Source: Akkermansia muciniphila
Lineage (GTDB): Bacteria; Verrucomicrobiota; Verrucomicrobiia; Verrucomicrobiales; Akkermansiaceae
Direction of reading: 5' to 3'
DNA length: 64,000 nucleotides
NCBI RefSeq assembly: GCF_900184965.1
Contig: NZ_FXYA01000213.1
Location: 124,001 to 188,000, forward strand
The notes below the pieces were generated by a model. That model saw only the letters and a list, made by a program, of their open reading frames with translations. It did no database searches and had not been told where the DNA came from. This document shows, in pieces, positions 1 through 9,207 of the stretch (positions are counted from its first letter, which is position 1; each line of letters begins with the position of its first letter). Both the position numbers and the translations under genes were made by a program.

Positions 1-169
1 CTCCCTGCTCAACAAATATTCCCCGCCTCTAAAGCAATATTGATCAGGAACCGGCAATAAGAGACTAATCGGCCGCTCTTCGAGAATCACGCTTCATTTG
101 ATTCACCGCTCATCCTGCCCCTTGCTGTCAGGAAAAAGAGCGGCAGTCTGTGAGCCGGCAATTTCCGCC

Positions 170-778
170 TTACAGGGAAATAAAGTTTTCCAGCAGTTTC
201 ACGCCCAGTTTCTGGCTCTTTTCCGGATGAAACTGGGTGGCGACCAGATTGCCGCATCTGACAGCGGCCGCAAAACGCACGCCGTAGGTGCAGAAAGCGG
301 CAATCAGGGATTCATCCTCCGGCTGAGGATAATAGGAATGCACGAAATAAAAGTACGGTTCCTTCCCCATGCCTTTCCAGATGGGATCGGCGGGATCGGC
401 TAGAGCCACGCTGTTCCAACCCATGTGAGGCACCTTGAGTTCCGATTCTGAAAACCGGACCACGCGCCCCTTGAGGATTCCCAGTCCGGGGACCTGTTCG
501 TCTTCCTCCCCGCTTTCAAAAAGGACCTGATAGCCCACGCAAATGCCCAGAAAAGGCCTGTCCCGCTCTATCCACTCCCGAACCAGGGGCACCAGATTCT
601 GGCGGCGCAGCTTTTCCGCACAGTCGCCGAAGGCGCCCACGCCTGGAAGAACCAAATGAGTTACGCCCGCCGCATCTTCCGGCGTACGCACCAGGTGCCC
701 CGTCACGCCGGCGGCCTCAAAGGTGTTCAGCACACTGCGGAGATTGCCCGCACCGTAATCAATCACGCCCAGTTTCAT
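170..778 (-). CDS. hisH: Imidazole glycerol phosphate synthase, glutamine amidotransferase subunit HisH
   Basis: HisH releases ammonia from glutamine for HisF, which forms imidazole glycerol phosphate and AICAR in histidine synthesis; cytoplasmic heterodimer. The 202-residue length is normal. It opens with the class I amidotransferase GAGNLRSV loop, has the oxyanion PGVG segment near residue 45, a nucleophilic Cys80 in GICVGYQ (more often GICLGMQ) and the His184/Glu186 pair in HPEKS. It follows hisB on the same strand after about 5 bases, so the two are surely one operon. hisF is not in this window, and hisA lies 16 kb away, so the histidine genes are dispersed. Confidence 0.95.
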   Translation of the reverse strand: MKLGVIDYGAGNLRSVLNTFEAAGVTGHLVRTPEDAAGVTHLVLPGVGAFGDCAEKLRRQNLVPLVREWIERDRPFLGICVGYQVLFESGEEDEQVPGLGILKGRVVRFSESELKVPHMGWNSVALADPADPIWKGMGKEPYFYFVHSYYPQPEDESLIAAFCTYGVRFAAAVRCGNLVATQFHPEKSQKLGVKLLENFISL

Positions 779-783
779 GTATT

Positions 784-1374
784 TTACAGCATTCCCTTGG
801 TTGAAGGCAGCGTCCCGGCGGCCCGGGGATCAATCGCCGCAGCCTGCCGCAACGCATGCGCGATGCCCTTGAAGACAGATTCCGCAATGTGGTGGCCATC
901 CCTGCCGTAAAGCACTTCCACATGCAGGTTGCAACGCAGGTTATTGGCCAGCGCGCGGCAGAATTCCTCGCAAAGGGTCAGCGGAAAGTTGGGAGCATCC
1001 GGCAAACCGCCTTCCGGGATACGGAAAGCAACATACGGGCGGTTGCTCAAATCCATCACCACGCGCGTAAGAGTTTCATCCATGGGCAGGTAGGAACAGC
1101 CGTAGCGGACAATGCCCTTTTTGTCCCCCAGCGCATTTTTAAGGCATTCCCCCAAAACGATTCCCACATCCTCCACCGTGTGGTGGGCGTCCACTTCCAG
1201 GTCTCCGCGGGCCTGAAGGGTCAGGTCCATCAGGGAATGGCGGGCCAGTAAGTCCAGCATGTGGTCAAAAAATGCATGCCCCGTTGCGACGGCGGCGCAT
1301 CCCGTGCCGTCCAGGTTCAGTTCCATGCTGATGTCCGTTTCACCCGTGACCCGTTTGCAAGAAGCGTTCCTCAT
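784..1374 (-). CDS. hisB: Imidazoleglycerol-phosphate dehydratase HisB
   Basis: Removes water from imidazole glycerol phosphate to give imidazole acetol phosphate, the step after HisHF. The 196-residue protein is the monofunctional form, with no HAD phosphatase domain fused. Metal-binding His motifs typical of the family are visible: FFDHML near residue 35, [11 protein letters not shown] near residue 62, and [10 protein letters not shown] near residue 160. First gene of the hisB-hisH pair on the minus strand; the 286 bases upstream (1375-1660) carry no gene and presumably hold the promoter. The histidinol-phosphatase function usually fused in enterobacterial HisB may be supplied by the PHP-type enzyme at 49.9 kb. 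Confidence 0.96.
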   Translation of the reverse strand: MRNASCKRVTGETDISMELNLDGTGCAAVATGHAFFDHMLDLLARHSLMDLTLQARGDLEVDAHHTVEDVGIVLGECLKNALGDKKGIVRYGCSYLPMDETLTRVVMDLSNRPYVAFRIPEGGLPDAPNFPLTLCEEFCRALANNLRCNLHVEVLYGRDGHHIAESVFKGIAHALRQAAAIDPRAAGTLPSTKGML

Positions 1375-1660
1375 GCAGCACTTCTATACTGAAGACGCGG
1401 CGGAAGAAAGCAGGAAATATCGCATGGGAAAAGATTTGCCCTCTTCTTCCCGCAAAAAACCATGCAGACCGTCAAAGGAACACGCCTCCGGCCCCGCTCC
1501 GACAGAAAAATTTCAGGAATCTTTAACGACAAATTGCGCAAAACCGACGGACGGAAAGCCTGACGGATAGGATAGAATCAACCCATACTTGATCCATCCC
1601 ATCCGCAAACGCTATTTCCGACATGTTTCCCTGGAGCGTTTTCTCCGGAAAACGGCAGAA

Positions 1661-2887
1661 TTATTTCTTTTGGGCCTTGGCCGCCTCGTCTCTTTCCTTC
1701 TGGCGCTTCTTATCCCGGTCTTCACGGGCTTTGCGCGCCGCTTCCGCACGTTCGGCACGTTCACGGGCACGCTGTTCCCGCAATCCCACGCGCACCGTTT
1801 CCGTCAGTTCCTCATAGTATTCCCTGGGAACCCGGGCGGTCCGGAGCTCCGTCAGAACCTCCATAGCCTCGTCAAATTTTTTCTCGTCACACAGATTCCA
1901 GGCCTTTTCCAGCGCAGCGGAACCGGCTCCGTTTTCCGGGTCCTGTTTTTTTAAGCGTTCCGCATCCGTAGCGGCTACCAGTTTAAGGTCTCTCATGGCT
2001 TCCAAAGAACCTGCCGTAGGTTCAAACCACCGGTCCCCGCGTTCCTTGACCTTCTTGCGCAAAGCACGGTACACTTCCGTGAGCTGGTTTTCACGTTCCC
2101 GGATGGCAGTCTGCCTTTTCTGGAAAGCATCCATCAGCTCCTGACGCTGTTCCTTTGTCAATTTGGGATTTCCGCGGCGCTTCTCTTCCTCTTTTCTCAG
2201 GGCTTCTCGTTCCTTCTCCAGGGACTTTTCCTTGGCGGCGATCATGACCTCCAGCTTACGGTTGAGCTGTCCGGCAATTCTGGCGGCATCCGGATAGGCA
2301 TCCGCCAGAGCGGCGGAACCGGGATAACCGTCGCGCAAGCGGTCATACACGGCCATGGCCCGGTATGGATTGCGCACGGCAAGCGCCTTGAAACGCTTCA
2401 GCAATTTGTTGGCTTCATGATCGTATTTGGTGCGCACGGTCACTTCCGCCTCCTCCTTGGCATCCTGAGCAGCCTGTGCTTCCTCCGTCAATTTCTTCTC
2501 TTCCAGCAAAACCACTACTCTGGCCCTTGTCTTGACGGCGGCGTCATGGGCGAGCCCCTGGGGATTCTTTTTAATGGTCTTGTCCAGGTCCGCCAAGGCT
2601 TTTTCCAAATCCCCGGCATTCATGGTTTCCGGTTTGGCATATGTCTTGCCGATTCGGGCAGCTTCCAGTTCATCCGGAGTTGCCTTCCTGATGGATTCAA
2701 TCAAATCCCTCTTCACAGTCACGGAATCCTTGATCCCACCGGACACGGGAACCAGGAGGCTGACGCTTTCCGGCGTTTCCACTTCTACCGTACAATTTTT
2801 GTAAACGGTTCCATCCTTGAGTTTTACTTCATCTGCAGCTGCAAGCGGAACGAATGCGGCCAACACCAATATGAGGGACTTGTTCAT
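1661..2887 (-). CDS. Secreted coiled-coil protein with small N-terminal beta domain
   Basis: Function unknown. The 408-residue product starts with a clear signal peptide (MNKSLILVLAAFVPLAAA, cut near residue 18). Residues 20-70 form a small strand-rich segment (VKLKDGTVYKN..., then alternating Val/Ser strands) that resembles the SHD1-like start of two other secreted proteins in this window (50773-51609 and 55319-56530). The remainder is rich in Lys, Glu, Arg and Ala and is predicted mostly helical and coiled coil, ending in an almost pure KKRQKERDEAAK-type tail. It probably sits in the periplasm. It is a single gene between rplY and hisB on the minus strand. No catalytic motif was seen. Confidence 0.8.
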   Translation of the reverse strand: MNKSLILVLAAFVPLAAADEVKLKDGTVYKNCTVEVETPESVSLLVPVSGGIKDSVTVKRDLIESIRKATPDELEAARIGKTYAKPETMNAGDLEKALADLDKTIKKNPQGLAHDAAVKTRARVVVLLEEKKLTEEAQAAQDAKEEAEVTVRTKYDHEANKLLKRFKALAVRNPYRAMAVYDRLRDGYPGSAALADAYPDAARIAGQLNRKLEVMIAAKEKSLEKEREALRKEEEKRRGNPKLTKEQRQELMDAFQKRQTAIRERENQLTEVYRALRKKVKERGDRWFEPTAGSLEAMRDLKLVAATDAERLKKQDPENGAGSAALEKAWNLCDEKKFDEAMEVLTELRTARVPREYYEELTETVRVGLREQRARERAERAEAARKAREDRDKKRQKERDEAAKAQKK

Positions 2888-2961
2888 AAATCTAAGGCTT
2901 TTCCAGATTGATCAGACAAATACGTATCCTGCACTTTATCAAAAGACGCCCTGTTGGCGAC

Positions 2962-2995
2962 AAAAAAAAGCCCGGAGCCGCAAAAACGGCTCCGG
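2962..2995 (-). terminator. Rho-independent terminator after rplY
   Basis: On the minus strand a perfect 9-bp stem CCGGAGCCG/CGGCTCCGG with a 6-base loop is followed by GC and then a run of eight T. It lies 33 bases past the rplY stop codon. Confidence 0.88.
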
Positions 2996-3027
2996 ACCCG
3001 GAAAAGAAGAAACAGTATGTATCAAAC

Positions 3028-3633
3028 TTATTTCTCGGCAGCAGCTTCTTCAGCAGTCGGAGCCGCTTCCTCGCCGGAAACACGGGGAGCTTCCACAATA
3101 GCGACGATCACATCGCCGGCCAGTTCCGTAGTTACGCCGGAGGGGAGCTTGAGATCGGCAATGCGCAGGCTTTCACCCAGCTTCAAACCGGAGACGTCAG
3201 CGTTAATGGCTTCCGGCAGATCCTTCACCTGGCAGATAATTGCCAGTTCATGAATGGTCTGGTCCAGAACGCCGCCCAAGGCCACGCCGGCGGAATCGCC
3301 TTCCAGAATGACGGGAACAATGGAATGGATGACCGTAGTGTCGGTCACAGCCTGGAAGTCCACATGCAGACAGGCGTTGGTGATGGGGTTGTGCTGCACT
3401 TCCTTAAGGAGAACCTTCACGATTTTGCCGTTGATATCCAGGGCCACGAGGATGTGTTCGGAAACGGCGGAAGCCAGCATGCGGGCAAATTCACGGGCGT
3501 CAACCTGGATATTGACGTTGTCAAAACCGGGACCGTAAACCACGCCGGGAACCAGGCCCTGGCTGCGGAGTTGCTTCAGATTACCGGAGCCGCAGGCTCT
3601 CGTTTCGGCCTTGAGGGAATGGGATGTAGCCAT
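3028..3633 (-). CDS. rplY: 50S ribosomal protein L25, long (CTC/TL5) form
   Basis: L25 binds 5S rRNA in the large ribosomal subunit. At 201 residues this is the long general-stress form: an N-terminal L25 domain (about 1-95, with LVPGVVYGPG near residue 30) and a C-terminal TL5 beta domain, followed by an Ala/Glu-rich tail. It follows prs on the same strand, an arrangement common in bacteria, with 133 bases between them. A good terminator lies just downstream. Nothing unusual apart from the acidic-Ala tail. Confidence 0.95.
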   Translation of the reverse strand: MATSHSLKAETRACGSGNLKQLRSQGLVPGVVYGPGFDNVNIQVDAREFARMLASAVSEHILVALDINGKIVKVLLKEVQHNPITNACLHVDFQAVTDTTVIHSIVPVILEGDSAGVALGGVLDQTIHELAIICQVKDLPEAINADVSGLKLGESLRIADLKLPSGVTTELAGDVIVAIVEAPRVSGEEAAPTAEEAAAEK

Positions 3634-3766
3634 GTTTTATAGAGGCAATATTGAGTGTTGATTGATGATGTTTCCTAATCGGGTTCAGGCAGAGGCCCCG
3701 CCGGGATTTCCGAACCCGCGTAAACCGGTACTCAGGTCAGGGCGCAGGACTCTGCACTAAAATTGT

Positions 3767-4696
3767 CTAAATGTCAAATAATGATGATACGGATTCTCCG
3801 TCATGTATGCGCTGCACGGCATGACCCAGCAGATCTCCCACGCTGACACAGTCCACCTTGGGGCCATAAGCCATGGGAACAGTGTCGGAGGTAAGAACGC
3901 GTTCAATGCAGGAACCGGAAATCCGTTCGCGGGCCATGTCCCCCAGCACGCCGTGGGAAACGCAGGCGAACACGCGCTGGGCTCCCCGTTCCTTCAGGAT
4001 ATTGGCAGCAGCGCACAAAGTGCCGGCGGTTTCCGTCATGTCGTCAATCAGGACGGCATCGCGACCTTCCACGTCACCAATGACATTCATGGCTTCCACA
4101 TGGGTGGCGTTGACGCGGTGCTTGGCAACAATGGCCAATTCCGCACCCAGCGCGTCAGAGTACGCGCGAGCCATTTTCACGCCGCCCACATCCGGGGAGA
4201 CGACGACCAGTTTCTTGAGGTCTTTAACATAATGTTCGCGCAGGTGACGGATTAAAACGGGGGCGGCGTACAGGTGATCCACCGGAATATCAAAGAATCC
4301 CTGGATCTGGGCGGCATGGAGATCCATGGTCAGCACGCGGTCCACTCCGGCGGCCGTCAGCAGATTGGCCACCAGCTTGGCGGTAATGGGAACGCGGGGC
4401 TGGTCCTTGCGGTCCTGGCGGGCATACCCGAAGAAGGGGACAACAGCCGTGATGCGTCCGGCACTGGCGCGGCGGGCGGCATCTACCATCACGCACAATT
4501 CCATGATATTATGGTTCGTGGGCGGGCAGGTGGGCTGAATGAGGAAAACATCCTTGCCCCGGATGTTTTCATTTATCTTTACAAAACTTTCCCCATCAGG
4601 GAAAGTATTCACCGTAACGTTCGTCAACTGAATGCCTACGCTTTGCGCAATGCGCTCCGCAAGTTCTCTGTGTGCTGTACCGCTGATAATCTTCAT
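3767..4696 (-). CDS. prs: Ribose-phosphate pyrophosphokinase
   Basis: Makes PRPP from ribose 5-phosphate and ATP, feeding histidine, nucleotide and NAD synthesis. The reading frame is open to 4762, but the family N-terminus (MKIISGTAHRELAERI) begins at 4696, so I take that start; the 22 extra codons have no homologous look. The catalytic flexible-loop motif PFFGYARQDRK is present near residue 92, and the PRPP-binding loop appears as VLIDDMTETAGT near residue 215, where the usual sequence is DDxIDTGGT. The encoded length of about 309 residues is normal. Divergent from the exosortase gene, with 82 bases between the start codons. Confidence 0.95.
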   Translation of the reverse strand: MKIISGTAHRELAERIAQSVGIQLTNVTVNTFPDGESFVKINENIRGKDVFLIQPTCPPTNHNIMELCVMVDAARRASAGRITAVVPFFGYARQDRKDQPRVPITAKLVANLLTAAGVDRVLTMDLHAAQIQGFFDIPVDHLYAAPVLIRHLREHYVKDLKKLVVVSPDVGGVKMARAYSDALGAELAIVAKHRVNATHVEAMNVIGDVEGRDAVLIDDMTETAGTLCAAANILKERGAQRVFACVSHGVLGDMARERISGSCIERVLTSDTVPMAYGPKVDCVSVGDLLGHAVQRIHDGESVSSLFDI

Positions 4697-4778
4697 ACCG
4701 GAAACTGAAAAGCGGACGCATTCTGAACACAGGTCCGCATAATCGCAATACTTAATTCTCACAATTTAATTTTTCTCC

Positions 4779-5729
4779 ATGATGGATTCCCCCGTTCCTG
4801 ACGGCAAAGAGAGATTTCTGACCGCCCCCATGATCGCCTCCCTGGCCGTGAGCACACTGCTGCTGGCGCTGACTTATCTGGCATTCCCGGAATTCGGTTC
4901 ATCCGGAAATGAAACCAGCATCCAGTGGCTCATTTCCTCCTGGAACAAGCAAACGGATTATGAACACGGCTGGCTGGTGGTTCCCATCATCGCCTTCATG
5001 CTGTACCATGCCAGAAAGAAAATTGCCCAGGCTCCCAGACGCATGGACTGGCGCGGCCTGATTCTTTTCATCCCGGCAATCATGCTTCTGATGCTTTCTT
5101 TCCGCGTGGGGCAGCCCCGCGTGGCCGTAGGCGCTCTTCCCCTGATTTTACTGGGCGGGGCCTGGTATCTGGCCGGACCGCAAACCGCCAGGCTGTGCGC
5201 TTTCCCTCTGCTCTTTTTCTGGCTGTGCATCCCCCTGCCCTCCTTCCAGCAGGCTACGGTAGGGCTGCAAATCATCGCGACGGAGCTGGGGCATTGGGGA
5301 GCAACCGTCTTCGGGGTAGATACCTATCTGCAGGGCACCAATATCCGCTCTACCGGCGGACACTGGGACGCTTTCAATATTGCAGGAGGGTGCAGCGGCA
5401 TGCGCTCCCTGATGGCGCTGCTCATGCTGTCCGCGGCCTGGGCCTACCTGTCCGACCTGAAATTCTGGAAAAAATGCGTGCTCTTCCTCAGCGCGATTCC
5501 CCTGGCTGTCATCGGCAACGGTGTCCGCATCACCAGTATCGTGGTGATGGCGGAATACGGAGATCCCGAGTTTGCGTCAAAAACCTGGCATGACTGGTCC
5601 GGCCTGCTGTTTTTCTTCCCCATCAGCCTTTTCGGCCTGGCGGCCGTCCACTCCCTGCTGGCCGGGGAGCTGATATGGAAGCCGTCACAACGAAAGAAAC
5701 TGGTTGTCAAAATGAACAAGTCCCATTAA
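4779..5729 (+). CDS. xrt: Exosortase (PEP-CTERM sorting transpeptidase-like membrane protein)
   Basis: A multi-pass membrane enzyme of the exosortase/archaeosortase family, which recognises and is thought to cleave C-terminal PEP-CTERM tails of exported proteins. The 316-residue protein has about eight hydrophobic segments. The three conserved catalytic positions are visible: Cys205 in GGCSGMRS, Arg250 in GNGVRI and His271 in the HDWSG segment. The next gene is an EpsI-like partner whose start lies 14 bases after this stop, a pairing typical of exosortase loci. A likely substrate in this window is the PEP-CTERM protease at 23935-24960. The exact exosortase subtype cannot be told without profile searches. 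Confidence 0.93.
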   Translation: MMDSPVPDGKERFLTAPMIASLAVSTLLLALTYLAFPEFGSSGNETSIQWLISSWNKQTDYEHGWLVVPIIAFMLYHARKKIAQAPRRMDWRGLILFIPAIMLLMLSFRVGQPRVAVGALPLILLGGAWYLAGPQTARLCAFPLLFFWLCIPLPSFQQATVGLQIIATELGHWGATVFGVDTYLQGTNIRSTGGHWDAFNIAGGCSGMRSLMALLMLSAAWAYLSDLKFWKKCVLFLSAIPLAVIGNGVRITSIVVMAEYGDPEFASKTWHDWSGLLFFFPISLFGLAAVHSLLAGELIWKPSQRKKLVVKMNKSH

Positions 5730-5743
5730 GCGTTTCCGCCGCC

Positions 5744-6466
5744 ATGAACATTAAAACGCTCAAAATTCTCATCATCCCTTTTCTGATGGCCGTCATGCTC
5801 GGCGGCACTTACCTGATGCCCCGCAAGGGGGAGGTGCAGGACTCATCCATCAGCATGGATCTCCCCACAGGCATGAATCCGTACGGCTGGCACGGCACGC
5901 GCCGTCAGGAATCTGAACAGGAACGGAGCCTCCTGGCCCCGGACACGGAATTTTCCAAAGCGGATTACGTGCAAGAACTTCCCATCAGCCTGGATGAGAC
6001 GGAAACCGTACCCGTTCTGTGCCGCGTTTCCATCGTTAGATCCGGTCATGATTTAAACAACTCCATCCACCGTCCGGAACGCTGCCTTCCGGCCCAGGGC
6101 CACTTTAACCTGACGGGGACCACGGCGGATGTCCCCGTGGAAGGCCATGGAACCATCAGGATGACCAAGCTGAAATCCCAGCAGAACATCGCTCCGGACC
6201 ATCCGCAACCTGTCATTCTGGACAGCATGCATTATTACGTATTTATCGGCCACCGCCACATGACGGAAGACCACTTGATCCGCACCCTGATGGATATGAA
6301 AGACAGGGTTCTGCACGGCATGGATCAACGCTGGTGCTATTTCCAGATTTCCACCACGTACGGGGACAAGATCAGGGTATCGGAAGAGAAAGCCCGGGAA
6401 CAGACGGAACGCCTCATCAGCCAACTTCTCTCCCAACTGGTGAAGTGGGATGAATTGAAGCGGTAA
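5744..6466 (+). CDS. Exosortase-associated EpsI-family protein (DUF3485-like)
   Basis: Partner protein found beside, or fused to, exosortases; its precise role is unknown. I chose the start at 5744 (MNIKTLKILIIPF), giving 240 residues with one N-terminal membrane anchor (about residues 7-26) and the rest outside the cytoplasm; the frame is open upstream to 5675, overlapping the exosortase. The family signature HRPERCLP (His, Pro-Glu, Cys, Pro) is present near residue 112, after the VSIVRSG strand. Co-oriented with and 14 bases from the exosortase. It converges on the alpha/beta hydrolase, leaving 15 bases between stops. Confidence 0.88.
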   Translation: MNIKTLKILIIPFLMAVMLGGTYLMPRKGEVQDSSISMDLPTGMNPYGWHGTRRQESEQERSLLAPDTEFSKADYVQELPISLDETETVPVLCRVSIVRSGHDLNNSIHRPERCLPAQGHFNLTGTTADVPVEGHGTIRMTKLKSQQNIAPDHPQPVILDSMHYYVFIGHRHMTEDHLIRTLMDMKDRVLHGMDQRWCYFQISTTYGDKIRVSEEKAREQTERLISQLLSQLVKWDELKR

Positions 6467-6481
6467 CACGGCTCCGGCGGC

Positions 6482-7135
6482 TCAATCCGGAAGATTTCCT
6501 TCCAGCCAGGAGGAAGCGGCTTGAAACAGGCTGCACGCTTCTTCCCCGGGCGGCTCATAAAGCATGGGCGCAGGACGCCGGTGGGAATAAAGGCGGCCCT
6601 TCCGGTCACGCCGGAAGCCTGAAAAAGCCAGATTGGCATCAGCCCCGGAGCAATGCCCCCAGCGTCCGCCTATTCTGGGCACCGCGTCCATGAAGCCGCC
6701 TCCGTCCCGCAGGTAAGCGTTCCCCCACCATTCCACACAGGCCGGACGCACGCTCTTTTGCCGGCGCGCCACGGCGTCTATGGTCAGGAGGCAAAGCGGA
6801 GCAGCCTGAACCGCCTGGCTCCTGGCTACTTCCACCGCGCAGGAGCCTCCGTAACTGTGTCCTATCAACACGACAGGCAGGCAGGGATATCTCCTTCTCA
6901 ATTCTTCCAGCTCCACCGCTATTTTTCCGCACCTGTCCAGAAACACGCCGCAGCCGCCTCCATCCCAGTGGTAATAAGCCGTTGCGTACGCCACACCCGG
7001 CAAAAAACCGGAAAATCCCTTTTCCACACGGCTCAGACAACCTGCCCAAATATCCCCGAAACCGCCGATGAACACAGCCAGATATTCGGGGACATTTTCG
7101 CGGGGAAACCGATTCAGCGTCCTTTGAAAATGCAT
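6482..7135 (-). CDS. Alpha/beta-hydrolase-fold protein, small esterase or lipase-like
   Basis: Predicted serine hydrolase of unknown substrate. Of 217 residues, the nucleophile elbow GHSYGG (Ser near residue 93) is clear, preceded by the strand LPVVLIGHS. An Asp in TIDAV (near residue 120) and a His in LYSHRRP (near residue 185) are reasonable triad partners. No signal peptide is seen, so it is likely cytoplasmic. It stands alone, convergent with the EpsI-like gene and divergent from the CBM9-like gene. It is Cys-rich for a cytoplasmic enzyme (at least eight Cys). Confidence 0.75.
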   Translation of the reverse strand: MHFQRTLNRFPRENVPEYLAVFIGGFGDIWAGCLSRVEKGFSGFLPGVAYATAYYHWDGGGCGVFLDRCGKIAVELEELRRRYPCLPVVLIGHSYGGSCAVEVARSQAVQAAPLCLLTIDAVARRQKSVRPACVEWWGNAYLRDGGGFMDAVPRIGGRWGHCSGADANLAFSGFRRDRKGRLYSHRRPAPMLYEPPGEEACSLFQAASSWLEGNLPD

Positions 7136-7226
7136 GACGGCCTCATAATGGAGAAATCACGTCAATATCCAAGCCTGTAAGACGTTCTGGCTTGATAAAA
7201 CCTGAAAACTGTCCAAATGTGGCGGT

Positions 7227-7811
7227 ATGCAAGTAATCATTCACCAATGGGCCTTCAACGGAAGCTTTGACCAGCTTGCCTCCCTGCCCCGCCAGGAACT
7301 TGTCAACGACTGGTTCGGCTATGATGTGGAGCCAAGCGCGGAATTCGCCTTCGCCACGGACGGGGAATTTCTCTGGTTTCTGGCATCCCGCAGCAAGGCA
7401 GCCACCATCCACCCGGAAGCCCGGCCCGGCCAGTTCCAGCCGGAATTATGGCGTTACGACCTGGCGGAATGGTTCATGGCCGCCGGAGACGGCACCAATT
7501 ACTGGGAATTCAACCTCGCGCCCAACGGCGCATGGTGGGCCTGCGCCTTTTCCGACACCCGCCGCGCCAATGAAGACATTCCCGCTCCGCTGGCTGTGGA
7601 TACCAAGTGCATTTTAACGGATGAAAGCTGGTGCGCCATGGCCCGGATTCCTCTGAACGAACTGCGCGGCGTGGACATCCGCGACTGCAAGCTGGCAGCC
7701 ACGTTCATCCTGGATACTCCGGACCAGATTTTCCTGACTACGGCGGACGACCTTTCCGGCAATCCGGATTTCCACCGCCCGGACTGCTTCTGCACCCCCA
7801 TTCTCAAATAA
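7227..7811 (+). CDS. CBM9-like (DOMON-type) carbohydrate-binding fold protein
   Basis: A 194-residue beta-sandwich protein resembling the carbohydrate-binding module family 9-like group. Key pattern: ELWRYDLAEWFM, then TNYWEFNLAPNGAWWACAF, which matches the family run around a YYEFEVSPRG-type core strand, and finally DESWCAMARIPLNEL. No signal peptide and no enzymatic domain is attached. It lies 3 bases ahead of glcD and is certainly cotranscribed with it, so it may act in the same small-acid or sugar pathway, but that is inference. Ligand unknown. Confidence 0.7.
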   Translation: MQVIIHQWAFNGSFDQLASLPRQELVNDWFGYDVEPSAEFAFATDGEFLWFLASRSKAATIHPEARPGQFQPELWRYDLAEWFMAAGDGTNYWEFNLAPNGAWWACAFSDTRRANEDIPAPLAVDTKCILTDESWCAMARIPLNELRGVDIRDCKLAATFILDTPDQIFLTTADDLSGNPDFHRPDCFCTPILK

Positions 7812-7814
7812 TCC

Positions 7815-9191
7815 ATGTCTTTGAAAGAAGACATTTCCCGCATTCTGGGGCCTGGAAAAGTTTCCGGAGCCCCGGATGTGCTGGCGGCGCACGCCGGAGA
7901 CAAATGGTACGCCTCCGTTCTGCCGGAGGCAGTCGTTTTCCCGGAAAGCACGGAGGACGTCTCCCTGCTGCTGCGCTACGCATCCTCCATGAATATCCCC
8001 GTCACGGCCCGCGGCGGCGGGGTAGGATACGTAGGGGGATGCGTTCCCGTGCGCGGAGGCATCAGCCTTTCCCTGGAACGGATGAACCGTATCCTGGAGA
8101 TATCCCCGGAAGACGGCGTTGCCGTGGTGGAACCCGGCGTTATCACAGCGGATCTTCAGCGGGAAGCCCGTGCTCTGGGATGGTTCTACCCTCCGGACCC
8201 GGCCTCCAGGAAGGAATGCAGCATCGGGGGAAACATCGCCACGAACGCGGGCGGCCCCAGGTGCCTGAAATACGGAGTCACCAAAGCTTACGTGCTGGGG
8301 CTGACCGTGGTGCTTGCCAGCGGAGAGGTAGTGGAATGCGGCGGCCGCACCCATAAAAACAAGACGGGATTCGATCTCGGAGACCTCTTTATCGGTTCGG
8401 AAGGAATGCTGGGCATCATCACCCGGGCCGTTCTGAGGCTCATCCCCCACCCGGAAGCATTCGGCGCGCTCAGCGCCGGCTTCCCGCAATTCCCTCTGGC
8501 CGCCGCCGCCGTGCAGCGCATCCTGAACAGCGGGCACCTTCCTTCCGCCCTGGAAATAACGGACAGCTTCACTCTCCGCGCCGCCCGGAACTATCTGGGG
8601 GACAGCGCCCTGCCTTCCGGCTGCCGCGGCCACCTGATTGTGGAAGTGGACGGCAGACGGCCTGCCGTGCGGGAAGAACTGGATTCCCTATGCACCCTGC
8701 TGGAGGAATGCGGCGCAACCGGAATTCTGCGCGCAGACACGGAAGTGGAGGCGGAAGCCATCTGGCAGCTCCGCCGGGAATTTTCCTACAGCCTGAAAGC
8801 GACCGGAATGACCAAGCTCAACGAAGACATCGTCATTCCCAGGTCGCGCCTGGTGGCCCTGGTGGAATTCTGCGAGGCCCTGAACCGGGAAACAGGGCTG
8901 GACATCGCGTGTTTCGGCCATTCCGGGGATGGCAATATCCATACCAACATCATGGTGGACGATTACTCGAATCCGGAGAAGAAGGCCCTGGCGGACGCCT
9001 GTGTGGACAGGTTGTTCCACTGGGTGCTGGCGCACGGAGGAGCCATTACCGGGGAACACGGCATCGGCCTGGCGAAGGCCAAATGGTTCCGGAAAGCCGT
9101 GGGGGAAGGAGCCTTCCACCTTCACGAACTGGTCAAATCCGCCCTGGACCCAAAAAATCTGCTGAATCCTGGAAAAATGGGGCTTCCGTAA
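7815..9191 (+). CDS. glcD: FAD-linked (D)-2-hydroxyacid oxidase, GlcD family
   Basis: Oxidises a 2-hydroxyacid such as glycolate or D-lactate with FAD. The 458-residue protein has the PCMH-type FAD-binding domain (ARGGGVGYVGGCVPV near residue 66; the conserved CSIGGNIATNAGG near residue 135) and the C-terminal oxidase domain with HSGDGNIHTNI near residue 370 and GEHGIGLAK near residue 413. No Fe-S domain is attached, and glcE/glcF are not adjacent, so it may work alone or with distant partners; glycolate versus D-lactate cannot be decided. Starts 3 bases after the CBM9-like gene. Confidence 0.92.
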   Translation: MSLKEDISRILGPGKVSGAPDVLAAHAGDKWYASVLPEAVVFPESTEDVSLLLRYASSMNIPVTARGGGVGYVGGCVPVRGGISLSLERMNRILEISPEDGVAVVEPGVITADLQREARALGWFYPPDPASRKECSIGGNIATNAGGPRCLKYGVTKAYVLGLTVVLASGEVVECGGRTHKNKTGFDLGDLFIGSEGMLGIITRAVLRLIPHPEAFGALSAGFPQFPLAAAAVQRILNSGHLPSALEITDSFTLRAARNYLGDSALPSGCRGHLIVEVDGRRPAVREELDSLCTLLEECGATGILRADTEVEAEAIWQLRREFSYSLKATGMTKLNEDIVIPRSRLVALVEFCEALNRETGLDIACFGHSGDGNIHTNIMVDDYSNPEKKALADACVDRLFHWVLAHGGAITGEHGIGLAKAKWFRKAVGEGAFHLHELVKSALDPKNLLNPGKMGLP

Positions 9192-9207
9192 CGTAAAATA
9201 AACTTCC

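Noticed and set aside
1-169. Possible gene fragment or promoter at the window start
   Set aside because: No frame with recognisable protein sequence and no promoter boxes I trust; simply the region beyond hisH.
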